Position numbers and translations under genes: made by a program. A stretch of DNA of 64,000 bases. Source: Mycobacterium paraseoulense. Its GTDB lineage: Bacteria; Actinomycetota; Actinomycetes; Mycobacteriales; Mycobacteriaceae. The stretch is taken from the NCBI RefSeq assembly GCF_010731655.1, contig NZ_AP022619.1:682001-746000 (forward strand). Reading direction: 5' to 3'. This document shows positions 1-8,710 of this stretch, one piece after another. Within the stretch, counting starts at the first letter, position 1, and each line of letters begins with the position of its first letter. The notes beneath the pieces were generated by a model, which saw nothing but the letters and a program-made list of their open reading frames with translations, searched no databases and was not told the DNA's origin.

Positions 1-1
1 G

Positions 2-442
2 CAACGGAACACCAAATGGTCGCTGGCGCACGGGGGCAAGGAATTCGGCCGTGAACACTACCCGGCGATGGTCAGCATGCATGCGCTGCTGCTGGTTTCG
101 TGTGTCGTGGAGACCTGGGTCTTCGGCCGGCCGTTCATCGGATGGCTGGGCTGGCCGATGCTCGCGGTCGTGGCGCTGAGCACGGTGGTGCGCTGGCGCT
201 GCGTGAGCGTGCTCGGCAGGCACTGGAATCCGCGGCTCATCGTGATTCCGGGCGCGCCGTTGGTTCGCGAAGGCCCGTATCGATGGGTGCGCCATCCCAA
301 CTACGCGGCGGTCGCAGCGGAGGTGGCCGCGCTGCCGCTAGTCCATTCGGCGTGGCTGACGGCGATCGTGTTCAGCCTCGCGAACGCGCTGGTGCTCACC
401 GTCCGGATCCGTGCGGAGAACGCCGCATTGGGCCTGGTGTGA
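2..442 (+). CDS. Isoprenylcysteine carboxyl methyltransferase (ICMT) family protein, 3' part only
   Basis: The reading frame is already open at the window edge, so the true start lies outside; 146 residues are visible. They hold two or three hydrophobic segments and the ICMT-type C-terminal signature: GPYRWVRHPNY, a later conserved Glu, and Asn in the last helix. ICMT-fold enzymes are membrane methyltransferases that use S-adenosylmethionine. In actinobacteria such genes often follow a type III polyketide synthase and methylate its product; that partner would lie upstream and cannot be checked here. The gene is convergent with the SDR gene, with 14 bases between the stops. Confidence 0.8.
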   Translation, partial: QRNTKWSLAHGGKEFGREHYPAMVSMHALLLVSCVVETWVFGRPFIGWLGWPMLAVVALSTVVRWRCVSVLGRHWNPRLIVIPGAPLVREGPYRWVRHPNYAAVAAEVAALPLVHSAWLTAIVFSLANALVLTVRIRAENAALGLV

Positions 443-456
443 GGACGGCCAAGCGA

Positions 457-1302
457 TCAGGGCGCGACGGGACGATTCGTCCACTCGCGATCGGGCCGGC
501 GCGACGAGCGGTACCAGCCGCCCGCCGCGCCGGTGCCGCCGTCGGTCGGGACGGTGTGGCCGGTGACGAACGCCGAAAGATCAGACGCCAGGAACAGGAT
601 CACGCGGGCCTGATCCTCGGGAACGCCCATGCGGCCGACCGGAACCCACTGCGGCCACTGCGCCTGCTCGTCGGCCGAGAGCCACTGCGAGTAGGGCACC
701 TGTAGCGATTCCGTGACGTCCGGGGCGATCGCGTTGACCCGCACCCCATGCCCGCCCACCTGCACCGCAAGGCTGCGAGTGAACTGGATGACGGCGGCCT
801 TGAACGCGGCGTAGACCGGATCTTCCGGGTAGCCGCGCAGACCCTCGACGGAGGAGACGTTGACGATCGCGCCGGCCCGCCGGGCGACCATCGCCGGCAG
901 GAATGCGTGGGTGACCAGGAAGACGTGATGCAGGTTGATCCGGTAGAGCTCGTCCCAGAATCGGGGGTCGGTGTCGACGAAGTTTCCCGGATGCCGCAGC
1001 CAGTGGCCCACGTTGTTGACCAGCACGTCGACCCGGCCGTTGCGATCCAGCACCGATCGGGCCAGGTCATCGACCGCGTCCGCGTCCCGGACGTCGCTGA
1101 CCACCGCCACGGCCGACCCGCCCGATGCCGCGATGTCGTCGACGGTCCCGGCGGCCAGCGCGGCGTCGACGTCGACGATGACCACGTGCGCGCCCTGTTC
1201 GGCGAACAGCCGTGCGGTGGCCGCACCGATGCCGCCGCCACCGCCCGTCACCACCGCCACCCGGTCGCAAAGCAACCGGTCAGCGCGCGTTTCGCCGTTC
1301 AT
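457..1302 (-). CDS. SDR family NAD(P)-dependent oxidoreductase
   Basis: A 281-residue classical short-chain dehydrogenase. The N-terminal Rossmann motif TGGGGGIG follows strand one. An acidic residue at the end of strand two (VIVDVD) favours NAD(H). NNVG stands where NNAG is usual, and the catalytic Ser and YxxxK are present (NVSSVEG; YAAFK). The C-terminus carries the usual TGHTVPTDGG. The tail after GGWY is longer and more basic than in most relatives. It is divergent from the hydrolase at 1492. Substrate unknown; a secondary alcohol or ketone is expected for the family. Confidence 0.85.
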   Translation of the reverse strand: MNGETRADRLLCDRVAVVTGGGGGIGAATARLFAEQGAHVVIVDVDAALAAGTVDDIAASGGSAVAVVSDVRDADAVDDLARSVLDRNGRVDVLVNNVGHWLRHPGNFVDTDPRFWDELYRINLHHVFLVTHAFLPAMVARRAGAIVNVSSVEGLRGYPEDPVYAAFKAAVIQFTRSLAVQVGGHGVRVNAIAPDVTESLQVPYSQWLSADEQAQWPQWVPVGRMGVPEDQARVILFLASDLSAFVTGHTVPTDGGTGAAGGWYRSSRRPDREWTNRPVAP

Positions 1303-1478
1303 CGCTCATATCTTGGGCCACCGCTCGGAGATCGGCGAGACCCGGGTGGCGAAAACGCCGGAATGGCCCCTGATACCCACCCGTCCCGGCGATAAACCGT
1401 GACGTACGCAACATTCGTGCCGTCTTCATCCGCAGTTTTTCTTCGCCGCCCGCGGGTATTCCGTCCGCACTTGGCACG

Positions 1479-1486
1479 AAGGAGGG
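1479..1486 (+). promoter_or_regulatory. Ribosome binding site deciding the start at 1492
   Basis: AAGGAGGG lies five bases before ATG 1492. The open frame runs back to 1399, but no comparable site precedes the earlier start, and the extra 31 residues are arginine-rich and unlike hydrolase N-termini. Confidence 0.7.
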
Positions 1487-1491
1487 ATTGC

Positions 1492-2529
1492 ATGGTTAAT
1501 ACCACCGGTCCACACCGTGTATTGCCAAGTGGCGCAGTGAAGCGGCGAGTTCACCATCGCCACAGCCCGCAATCGGTCGCCGTCTCGCTGGCCAGCAGGC
1601 TGATCGTGAAGAACACCGTGCGCGCCTGGGCCGTTACGCCGAACTTGCGCTGGCCATTCGACTACATCGACAGTTTCGCGGGATTGGTGCCGCGCTTTGG
1701 CATCTCGGCGGACATCGAACCGGTGCAACTGGAAGACTGTGCCGCCGAGTGGGTTTGCGCCCCCGGTGCGTCGACGGACCGGGCCATCCTCTATCTGCAC
1801 GGCGGTGCGTTCCTCACCTGCGGCCTGAACACGCATCGCTCGGTGGTCACCCGCTTGTCGCAGGCGGCGGACGCCGCCGTGCTGACCCTGGGATACCGAA
1901 AGCTGCCCTCGCATCACATCACCGACGCGATCGACGACGGGATGAGCGGGCTGCGCTGGCTGCAGGACCGCGGCTTCGACGGCGACCAGGTGGTCGTCGC
2001 GGGCGACTCGGCCGGCGGCTATCTCGCGTTCATGACCGCGTTGTCGGCCATTCGGACCGGGCTGATGAGGCCGGCGGGGATTGCGACCATCTCCCCGTTC
2101 ACCGACGCCGACCCGGCCCGAAAGCTGCGGCACCGCAACGCGCGCAAGTGCTCGATGTTCACCCGCGGGGCGTTGTCGGTGTTCGCCGAGTACCTCAGCC
2201 AGGCAAAGGTTTTGGAAGGGGCGGGGGAGTCCACTGTGGCTTCGCCGGTGGACGCCGATCTGTCCTCCTTGCCGCCGGTGACGATTCACGCCAGCTCCGA
2301 CGAGCTGCTGCTTCCTGACGCCGAACTGATGGCAAAGCGCTTGGAGGCCAGCGGAGTTCCATGCGATCTGCACCTTTGGGACGGTCAGATTCACGATTTC
2401 CCGCTGGCGGCGGACATCCTGCCGGAAGGAAGGCGGGCGATTCGCTACCTCGGCGATTTCGTCAAGGACGTCACCGCCGTGCCCGTGCCGTGGCGTCGCG
2501 GCCTGCGCACCGCGGCCGTGGCCGGCTGA
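1492..2529 (+). CDS. Alpha/beta hydrolase (HSL/Lip-type esterase or lipase)
   Basis: 345 residues. The oxyanion-hole motif HGG (LYLHGGAF, about residue 103) and the nucleophile elbow GDSAGG (Ser173) are clear. The acid is likely the Asp in ASSDELLLPD and the base the His in QIHDFPL, so the catalytic set is complete. Length and motifs fit the hormone-sensitive-lipase family that is expanded in mycobacteria as Lip proteins. It is probably cytosolic or cell-wall associated, since no clear signal peptide is seen. The strong ribosome binding site at 1479 fixes the start. It stands alone between the divergent SDR and the exporter. Substrate not predictable; short acyl esters are likely. Confidence 0.85.
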   Translation: MVNTTGPHRVLPSGAVKRRVHHRHSPQSVAVSLASRLIVKNTVRAWAVTPNLRWPFDYIDSFAGLVPRFGISADIEPVQLEDCAAEWVCAPGASTDRAILYLHGGAFLTCGLNTHRSVVTRLSQAADAAVLTLGYRKLPSHHITDAIDDGMSGLRWLQDRGFDGDQVVVAGDSAGGYLAFMTALSAIRTGLMRPAGIATISPFTDADPARKLRHRNARKCSMFTRGALSVFAEYLSQAKVLEGAGESTVASPVDADLSSLPPVTIHASSDELLLPDAELMAKRLEASGVPCDLHLWDGQIHDFPLAADILPEGRRAIRYLGDFVKDVTAVPVPWRRGLRTAAVAG

Positions 2530-2833
2530 CGCACTCGCGGAAGCCGTTGGGCCGCAGTCGAATCCCGAAATCATGAGGCGCCGGTGCTGCCCGTCGCCGT
2601 ACTCCGGGTGCGTCACCACCGTCTCGTGCCGGTCGTGCCGGTCGGGGCCGGAGGCCTCGATGGGAACGCCGAGTCCGGCAGTGTCGCGGGGCGTCGGTGG
2701 TGCCGCGCTCGCTGCCCCACGGGATCGGTCGCCCACACGCACCGACGGTGCGCCACCCACCGTCCGCGACGCGGCGTGGCGCATGGCGGTTGCCCGGTCG
2801 GGATTCGCCGACCCAGATCCGCGCGCCTGCCGA
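2530..2833. other. Intergenic stretch with no gene seen
   Basis: About 300 bases between the hydrolase and the FHA-ABC exporter. The exporter frame stays open through most of it, but the translation is Arg/His-rich without family resemblance and lacks a ribosome binding site. I see only G+C-rich sequence and, at its end, the exporter -10 box. No kinase gene is present here. Confidence 0.6.
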
Positions 2834-2839
2834 TACAGT
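2834..2839 (+). promoter_or_regulatory. -10 box for a leaderless mRNA of the FHA-ABC exporter
   Basis: TACAGT fits the mycobacterial TANNNT -10 pattern and ends eight bases before ATG 2848. No purine-rich binding site precedes that ATG, which suits a transcript starting at or next to the start codon. Inference from spacing only. Confidence 0.5.
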
Positions 2840-2847
2840 TGGTCGTA

Positions 2848-5463
2848 ATGAGCCGACCAGCCCCACCTGTGTTGACCGTGCGGTACGAAGGGTCCGAGCG
2901 CACGTTCGCCGCAGGCAACGATGTCGCGATCGGGCGTGACCTTCGCGCCGACGTCCGCGTGGCACATCCCCTGATCTCCCGTACGCATCTCATCGCCCGA
3001 TTCGACCAGGGCCGATGGATGGTCATCGACAACGGCAGCCTCAACGGCCTGTTCGTCAACCACCAGCGCGTGCCCATGGTCGACATCCATGACGGCCTGC
3101 GCGTCAACGTCGGCAACCCCGACGGCCCGGCGTTGACCTTCGAGGTCGGCCGCCACCAGGGCTCGGCCGGGCGGCCCCCGCTGACGACGTCGATCCCGAT
3201 CGTCAACCCGGCCAGCGCGGCCAGCCCGCGCGCGCCCCACCCGCCGCCGCCCGGCGCGCACTGGCCCGGCCAGCCCCAGCAGCCGGCCTCGGCCCCGTTC
3301 CGGCAGGCCACGCAGCCCCCCAGCGGCCCGCAGCCCCGCCACCCGACCGGCGGCCATCCGGCGGCACCGCCCAGCGGGGCCCAACAGGCCCCGCACATCT
3401 ACCGCCCGCAGCCCATGAACGGCCCGCCGTCACAGCCCGGCCAGCCGACCGGGCTGGAAACCGGACGGGTCGGCGGTGACGCGTCGAACATCGCGACGTC
3501 GATGATGAAGATCCTGCGGCCCGGCAGGGCGGCGGAGTCGGCGCCGGGTGCGATCAAGATCGGCCGGGCCAACGACAACGACATCGTCATTCCCGAAGTG
3601 CTGGCCTCGCGCCATCACGCCACCTTAGTCCCGACGCCGCACGGCACCGAGATCCACGACAACCGCAGCATCAACGGAACCTTCGTCAACGGCGCGCGGG
3701 TCGACTCGGCCGTGCTGCATGACGGCGACGTCGTCACGATCGGCAACATCGACCTCGTCTTCGCCGGCGGCACGCTGGCCCGCCGCGACGAGAGCGCGAC
3801 CGCGACCCCCACGGGTGGGCTGGACGTGCGCAGCGTGTCGTGGACGATCGAGAACAACAAGACGCTGCTGGACGACATCTCGCTGGGCGCGCAGCCCGGA
3901 ACACTGACGGCCGTCATCGGGCCGTCCGGGGCGGGCAAGTCGACGTTCGCCCGGCTGGTCGCGGGGTATACGCACCCGACCAGGGGCACGGTCGCGTTCG
4001 AGGGCCACAACGTGCACGCCGAGTACGCCTCGCTGCGCAGCAGGATCGGCATGGTGCCCCAGGACGACGTGGTGCACGGGCAGCTGACGGTGCAGCAGGC
4101 GTTGATGTACGCCGCCGAGCTGCGGCTGCCGCCCGACACCACCAAGGACGACCGGGCCCAGGTGGTCGCCCGGGTCCTCGAAGAACTCGAGATGACCCAG
4201 CACCTGCACACCCGGGTCGACAAGCTGTCCGGCGGTCAGCGCAAGCGCGCGTCGGTCGCACTCGAGCTGCTGACCGGGCCGTCGCTGCTGATCCTCGACG
4301 AGCCGACCTCCGGCCTGGACCCCGCGCTGGACCGCCAGGTGATGACCATGCTGCGTCAGCTGGCCGACGCCGGCCGCGTGGTGCTCGTCGTCACCCACTC
4401 GCTGACCTACCTCGACGTCTGCGATCAGGTCCTGCTGCTGGCACCCGGTGGCAAGACCGCCTTCTGCGGGCCGCCCAGCCAGATCGGCTCCGCCATGGGC
4501 ACGACGAACTGGGCCGACATCTTCAGCACGGTCGCGGGCGACCCGGACGGCGCCAAGGCGCGGTACCTGGCGCGCACGGGCCCGCAGCCGCCGCCGCCGC
4601 CGGCCCAGCAGCCCGCGGACCTGGGCGACCCGTCGCACACCAGCCTGTTCCGGCAGTTCTCGACGATCGCGCGGCGGCAGGTCCGGCTGATCTTCTCCGA
4701 CCGCGGCTACTTCGTCTTCCTCGCGGTGCTGCCGTTCATCATGGGCTCGCTGTCCATGTCGGTGCCCGGCAACGTCGGGTTCGGCATCCCCAACCCATAC
4801 GGCGCCGCGCCCAACGAGCCCGGGCAGATCCTGGTCCTGCTCAATGTCGGCGCGGTGTTCATGGGGACGGCGCTGACCATCCGCGACCTGATCGGCGAGC
4901 GCCCGATCTTCCTGCGCGAACAGGCGGTCGGCCTGTCCACCAGCGCCTACCTGCTGGCGAAGGTCTGCGTCTACACGGTGTTCGCGGTCATCCAGTCGGC
5001 AATCGTGACGATCATCGTGCTGATCGGCAAGGGCGGTCCGACCCAGGGTGCCGTGGCGCTGGGCCGGCCGGGTCTCGAACTGTTCGCCGACGTCGCCTTG
5101 ACGTGCGTAGCCTCGGCGATGCTCGGGCTGGCGTTGTCGGCCATCGCCAAGTCGAACGAACAGATCATGCCGCTGTTGGTGGTGGCGGTCATGTCGCAGC
5201 TGGTGTTCTCCGGCGGCATGATCCCGGTGACCGGGCGGCTCGGGCTGGACCAGATGTCCTGGGCGACTCCCGCGCGCTGGGGATTCGCGGCCTCAGCCTC
5301 CACCGCCGACCTGACCAAATTGGTGCCCGGTCCGCTCAGCCCGAAGGACTCGCACTGGCGTCACACGCCCGGCGCATGGTGGTTCGACATGGCCATGCTG
5401 GTGGTGATCAGCGTGTTCTACCTGAGCTTCGTCCGCTGGAAGATCCGGCTACGGGGCGGCTGA
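2848..5463 (+). CDS. Double-FHA ABC exporter, Rv1747-like
   Basis: 871 residues, close to the 865 of M. tuberculosis Rv1747, which it closely resembles by recall. Order: FHA1 (about 20-105; RTH and NGSLNG core), a Pro/Gln-rich linker (about 105-230), FHA2 (about 235-310; SRHH and NRSINGTFVNG), ABC ATPase (about 325-560; Walker A GPSGAGKST at 358-366, signature LSGGQRKR near 460, Walker B LLILDEPTSGLD), then about six membrane helices (about 620-871). The family exports cell-envelope lipid-linked glycans in M. tuberculosis. FHA domains bind phosphothreonine; Rv1747 is phosphorylated in its linker by PknF. Thr155 (QATQPPSGP) may correspond to Thr150 there. The pknF gene found next to Rv1747 is absent here. 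Confidence 0.95.
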   Translation: MSRPAPPVLTVRYEGSERTFAAGNDVAIGRDLRADVRVAHPLISRTHLIARFDQGRWMVIDNGSLNGLFVNHQRVPMVDIHDGLRVNVGNPDGPALTFEVGRHQGSAGRPPLTTSIPIVNPASAASPRAPHPPPPGAHWPGQPQQPASAPFRQATQPPSGPQPRHPTGGHPAAPPSGAQQAPHIYRPQPMNGPPSQPGQPTGLETGRVGGDASNIATSMMKILRPGRAAESAPGAIKIGRANDNDIVIPEVLASRHHATLVPTPHGTEIHDNRSINGTFVNGARVDSAVLHDGDVVTIGNIDLVFAGGTLARRDESATATPTGGLDVRSVSWTIENNKTLLDDISLGAQPGTLTAVIGPSGAGKSTFARLVAGYTHPTRGTVAFEGHNVHAEYASLRSRIGMVPQDDVVHGQLTVQQALMYAAELRLPPDTTKDDRAQVVARVLEELEMTQHLHTRVDKLSGGQRKRASVALELLTGPSLLILDEPTSGLDPALDRQVMTMLRQLADAGRVVLVVTHSLTYLDVCDQVLLLAPGGKTAFCGPPSQIGSAMGTTNWADIFSTVAGDPDGAKARYLARTGPQPPPPPAQQPADLGDPSHTSLFRQFSTIARRQVRLIFSDRGYFVFLAVLPFIMGSLSMSVPGNVGFGIPNPYGAAPNEPGQILVLLNVGAVFMGTALTIRDLIGERPIFLREQAVGLSTSAYLLAKVCVYTVFAVIQSAIVTIIVLIGKGGPTQGAVALGRPGLELFADVALTCVASAMLGLALSAIAKSNEQIMPLLVVAVMSQLVFSGGMIPVTGRLGLDQMSWATPARWGFAASASTADLTKLVPGPLSPKDSHWRHTPGAWWFDMAMLVVISVFYLSFVRWKIRLRGG

Positions 5464-5483
5464 GCCTGCGCCCGGTCAGGCTC
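5462..5483. terminator. Hairpin between convergent genes, likely bidirectional terminator
   Basis: GAGCCTG and CAGGCTC form a perfect seven-base stem around an eight-base loop, starting inside the exporter stop codon and reaching into the stop codon of the small minus-strand gene. A short T run (TTT) follows on the plus strand. Good position, weak T tract. Confidence 0.5.
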
Positions 5484-5640
5484 CCTTTCGGATCACCTGC
5501 TCGGCCGCGGCGCGCATGCGGTCAGACAACTGCAGCAGCGCATGCTCGCCCACGCCGAGCGGAAGCGTGTATGCCAGTTGCCGCAATTCGACCGCATAGT
5601 TGCGCATGTCTTCGCGGAGGCGTGTCTCAACAGTGGGCAT
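5476..5640 (-). CDS. Small helical protein of 54 residues, hypothetical
   Basis: ATG at 5640 is preceded on its own strand by GAGGGAG at a suitable distance, which supports translation. The 54-residue product begins MPTVETRLREDM and continues as two amphipathic helices with regularly placed Leu/Ala and charged residues. There is no signal peptide, membrane segment or cysteine. The frame extends upstream to 6048 as a shadow of the dehydrogenase gene, but the binding site favours the short form. It ends head-on against the exporter gene at a shared hairpin. I do not recognise the family; a small helical scaffold or regulator is possible. Confidence 0.55.
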   Translation of the reverse strand: MPTVETRLREDMRNYAVELRQLAYTLPLGVGEHALLQLSDRMRAAAEQVIRKGA

Positions 5641-5899
5641 GACATCTCCCTCGGGCTGCGGCCGGGCAAAGGTCCTGGTCCGCGTCGACCAGCCGATCCG
5701 AAAATTTTTGCAGCCATGCCGCGGATCTGCGAGAGCGCCGATGCGAATTAACGGAAGTTTGACAGCGTATTTACAGTCGGCGCCGGGACCGTCGGTGCCA
5801 CCGGAGGTAACGCCACGGCGAAATCCGGGGCGCGATCTCGCCGCCGCGTTACGCTGGCGCTGCTTGGTGTAAGGCCGGCAGAAAGGCACAGGCGCCCGA

Positions 5900-7078
5900 A
5901 TGGATTTCGAACTCGACGCCGGGCAGCGAGCCTGGCTGGCCGAGGTCCGCGAATTCCTGCACGAGAACGTCACCCGCGAGCTGCGAGCCGAGCTCGCCGA
6001 GCACGACCTGGAGTTCCCCGGCGGCGAGGTGGCGCGGTTCCGTCGCAAGATCGGGGAGAAGGGCTGGTTCGGGCTGAACTGGCCGCGCGAGTACGGCGGT
6101 CTCGGCCTCGGCGCCGTTCACCTGCATCTGCTGATGAGCGAATTCGAGTACTGGGGCGTCCCCGGGCCCGACCTGACGGTCACCTCCGTCGCACCGATGA
6201 TCATGCGGCACGGCACCGAGCAGAACAAATCCCAATGGCTGCCGCTGATCGCCAGAGGCGAAATGATTTGCGCCGTAGGGTATTCCGAGCCCGACGCCGG
6301 TACCGACCTGGCCAACCTGCGCACCAGCGCGGTCCGCGACGGCGACGAATGGGTGATCAACGGCACCAAGATCTGGAACAGCGGCGCGCAACGCGCCACC
6401 CACGAGTGGCTGTGCGTGCGCACCGATCCCCACGCCGTGCGCCATCGCGGCATCTCGGTCATCGTCATCGGACTCGACAGTCCCGGGGTGACGATCCGGC
6501 CCCTGTACGCGTGGTCGGGCTATCGCACCAACGAGGTGCACTTCCGCGACGTCCGGGTGCCGGTCACCAACCTGGTCGGCGAAGTCAACCGCGGCTGGAC
6601 GTACATCACCGGCGCACTGGATCTGGAACGCGGCGCGCTGACCAACGCGGGCGACCTGCGTCGCGCCGTGGAGGAATTGCGCGAGCTCGCGCGGCGGCCG
6701 CGCCGTGACGGCACGGTGTCCTACGAGAGCCCGTCGCTGCGGCGCCGGCTCGCGCAGGCCGAGGCCGACGTGGCCGTGGCCACGCTGATGGGCTACGAGG
6801 CCGCCTCGATCCTCGACACCGGCGTCATCCCGTCGGTGGAGGTCAGCGTCGAAAAAGTGTTCACCAGCGAGCTGCGCCAGCGCATCGCCCTGCTCGCGCT
6901 CGACCTGCTCGGGCCGGACGGCCTGCTGGCGCACCGCAGCGATCAGGCGCCGCTGGCCGGCACCTTCGAGCGGCTCTACCGGGCCGCGCCCCTGATGCGT
7001 TTCGGCGGCGGGACCAACGAGGTGCTCCGCGACATCGTCGCCCAGCGTGGGCACAAGATGCCCAGCTATGGGCGCTGA
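5900..7078 (+). CDS. Acyl-CoA dehydrogenase, first subunit of a predicted heteromer (FadE type)
   Basis: 392 residues with the three-domain acyl-CoA dehydrogenase fold. FAD/substrate loops are visible: CAVGYSEPDAGTDLA and the WVINGTKIWNSGA strand. The C-terminal motif FGGGTNEVLRDIVAQRGH resembles FadE17/FadE26-type mycobacterial enzymes. The usual catalytic Glu of the MCAD position (YEGT) is replaced by Gly; Glu243 in LDLERG is a possible base at the alternative helix position. It is the first gene of a nine-gene operon, three bases before a second, shorter dehydrogenase. Such adjacent unlike pairs form alpha2beta2 enzymes acting on steroid side chains (ChsE1-ChsE2 type). Role proposed: desaturation of a bulky acyl-CoA. 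Confidence 0.88.
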   Translation: MDFELDAGQRAWLAEVREFLHENVTRELRAELAEHDLEFPGGEVARFRRKIGEKGWFGLNWPREYGGLGLGAVHLHLLMSEFEYWGVPGPDLTVTSVAPMIMRHGTEQNKSQWLPLIARGEMICAVGYSEPDAGTDLANLRTSAVRDGDEWVINGTKIWNSGAQRATHEWLCVRTDPHAVRHRGISVIVIGLDSPGVTIRPLYAWSGYRTNEVHFRDVRVPVTNLVGEVNRGWTYITGALDLERGALTNAGDLRRAVEELRELARRPRRDGTVSYESPSLRRRLAQAEADVAVATLMGYEAASILDTGVIPSVEVSVEKVFTSELRQRIALLALDLLGPDGLLAHRSDQAPLAGTFERLYRAAPLMRFGGGTNEVLRDIVAQRGHKMPSYGR

Positions 7079-7081
7079 CGC

Positions 7082-8206
7082 ATGAGAGCGACGCCCACCG
7101 GCGAACAGCGCGAGTTCGCTTCCTCGCTGCGCGCCCTGCTGGCCGCCGAGTGTTCCGTGTCGCTGGTGCGCGCACTCAACGAACCGGCCGCCGACCGTCG
7201 CATCCCGCGGCTGTGGAAGGCGCTGACCGACGCCGGTGTTCTCGGGCTGGCCATCGGCGAGGAATACGGCGGCTCCGGCGGCTCGCTGGACGATCTCGCC
7301 GTCTTCTACACCGAGGCCGGCCGCGCGCTGTGCCCGACGGCCGTCCACAGCAGCATCCACGCCGCCCTCGCGATCGATCAGCTCGGCCGCCCGGAGGCCA
7401 AGCAGGCCTGGCTGCCGCGCCTGGCGTCCGGCGCCGTCCGCGGCACCACCGCGCTGTGGGGCGCGCACGACGCCGCGGTGGTGTCGCCCGCGCTGCGGGC
7501 CGAGCCGGCGTCCACGCGATGGCGGCTCAACGGCGCCGCGGACTACGTCGCCGACGCCGACGCCGCCGATGTCATCGTGATATCGGCTGCGGCGCAATCG
7601 TGTTCGCTGGTGTTTCTCATCGACACCCGTGCACCCGGTGTGACGATGGAACCGCTCGCCATGGCGGGCGGGCACCGGGCATGCAGCGTGCGCTTCGACG
7701 ACGTCACTGTCGGCGCCGACGCGCTGGCGGGCGAGGTCACCGCCGCGGCCTTGCGGCGCCTGGCCAACACGGCGGTGGCATTGGGGTCGCTCGACCTGGT
7801 GGGGGTCGGGCAGGCCGTCATCGAGCGCACCGTCGACTACACCAAGCTCCGGCACCAATTCGGCCGGCCCATCGCGTCGTTCCAGGCCGCCCAGCACTTG
7901 GTCGCCGACATGCACATCGCCCTGGCGGCGGCGCGGCTGGCCGCCCACGCGGCGGTCTTCTGGATCGCCCGCGGCCGCACGGCGACGAGGGAGACGGCGA
8001 TCGCGCGCATGCACGCCGCCGGCGCGGCCAGGTTGATCACCCTGGATGCCCACCAGTTGCACGGCGGCATGGGGTATGTCACCGAGACCGACCTGCACCT
8101 GTGGTCCGAACGGGCGCGGCTGGGCTCGACGTGGGGCGGCGGAACCGATGTCGCCGCGTCGTGGCTCGAGGAGACGTTGGACGAGAACACCGAGGAGCGC
8201 CGGTGA
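7082..8206 (+). CDS. Acyl-CoA dehydrogenase, second subunit of a predicted heteromer (FadE type)
   Basis: 374 residues. It starts three bases after the first dehydrogenase. The N-terminal helical domain is short; the FAD-binding stretch RHQFGRPIASFQAAQH and the C-terminal LHGGMGYVTETDLHLW are typical of the FadE28/FadE27 side of heteromeric mycobacterial enzymes. It lacks the catalytic Glu at the standard position (WGGGTD). The middle beta domain is poor in the usual Ser/Thr FAD contacts, as expected when FAD is held at the subunit interface. Its stop overlaps the next start by four bases (GTGA), implying translational coupling to the MaoC-type gene. Confidence 0.88.
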   Translation: MRATPTGEQREFASSLRALLAAECSVSLVRALNEPAADRRIPRLWKALTDAGVLGLAIGEEYGGSGGSLDDLAVFYTEAGRALCPTAVHSSIHAALAIDQLGRPEAKQAWLPRLASGAVRGTTALWGAHDAAVVSPALRAEPASTRWRLNGAADYVADADAADVIVISAAAQSCSLVFLIDTRAPGVTMEPLAMAGGHRACSVRFDDVTVGADALAGEVTAAALRRLANTAVALGSLDLVGVGQAVIERTVDYTKLRHQFGRPIASFQAAQHLVADMHIALAAARLAAHAAVFWIARGRTATRETAIARMHAAGAARLITLDAHQLHGGMGYVTETDLHLWSERARLGSTWGGGTDVAASWLEETLDENTEERR

Positions 8207-8703
8207 GCGAAAACAGCCTGATCGACGCGGAGTCGGCGTCGCGCGTCGGCACGGTCGCCGCCACGGCGACGGGCGAGGTGAACCGGCGCGACTGGCAACG
8301 GTGGGCAGCGGCGATCGGCGACCATAATCCGTTGTGGTTCGATCCGGAGTACGCCAGGGCCAACGGCTTTCGCGACATCATCTGCCCGCCCCTTTTCCTG
8401 CAGTACGCCGTGCTAGGTGTCACGCACCTCGAGGCCCTGCGGCCCGACGGCTCCTCTGGCGCGATCTCGGGCAGCCTCGCGTTTCCGCGCGCCCCCAAGC
8501 GGATGGCCGGTGGGGAGAGCTTCGCCTTCCACCTACCCGCGTACCACCGCGACGAGGTGGAGATGGTGCGCAGCATCGCTTCCATCGTTGAAAAGCAGGG
8601 CCGCTCCGGCAGATTCGTTCTGGTCACCTGGCACACCGTGTACCGCAATCAGCACCAAGACCTGCTCGCCGAAGCGTCGACGTCGATGATCGCCCGCCCC
8701 TAG
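8203..8703 (+). CDS. MaoC-like (FAS1-type N-terminal) dehydratase subunit, probably non-catalytic
   Basis: 166 residues from GTG 8203, overlapping the preceding stop. The hot-dog fold hydratase-like core is seen in WAAAIGDHNPLWFDPEYA, where the hydratase motif normally has His after NPL; Trp here suggests the half-site is inactive. This matches the N-terminal half of ChsH2, which pairs with an active ChsH1 in cholesterol side-chain breakdown, but the DUF35 half of ChsH2 is encoded separately here (10356). Expected partner: the MaoC protein immediately downstream. Role proposed: hydration of the enoyl-CoA made by the dehydrogenase pair. Confidence 0.8.
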   Translation: MSENSLIDAESASRVGTVAATATGEVNRRDWQRWAAAIGDHNPLWFDPEYARANGFRDIICPPLFLQYAVLGVTHLEALRPDGSSGAISGSLAFPRAPKRMAGGESFAFHLPAYHRDEVEMVRSIASIVEKQGRSGRFVLVTWHTVYRNQHQDLLAEASTSMIARP

Positions 8704-8710
8704 GAGCGCC

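Noticed and set aside
2584..2847. N-terminal extension of the FHA-ABC exporter
   Set aside because: The extra 88 residues are Arg/His-rich, and the -10 box plus resemblance to Rv1747 favours ATG 2848.
1426..3396. Long minus-strand frame of 656 codons, and similar long antisense frames at 5849-8098, 8869-10479, 11570-13294 and 13318-14748
   Set aside because: They lie opposite strongly recognisable genes, are rich in Arg/Gly/Val from G+C-rich third positions, and show no family motifs or ribosome binding sites.
5759..5777. TTGACA followed by TACAGT as a classical promoter before the dehydrogenase operon
   Set aside because: Only seven bases separate the two boxes, far from the usual 17.
5807..5852. 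Inverted pair GTAACGC / GCGTTAC before the dehydrogenase operon
   Set aside because: The arms are 32 bases apart and do not resemble KstR or KstR2 sites; chance is likely in this composition.
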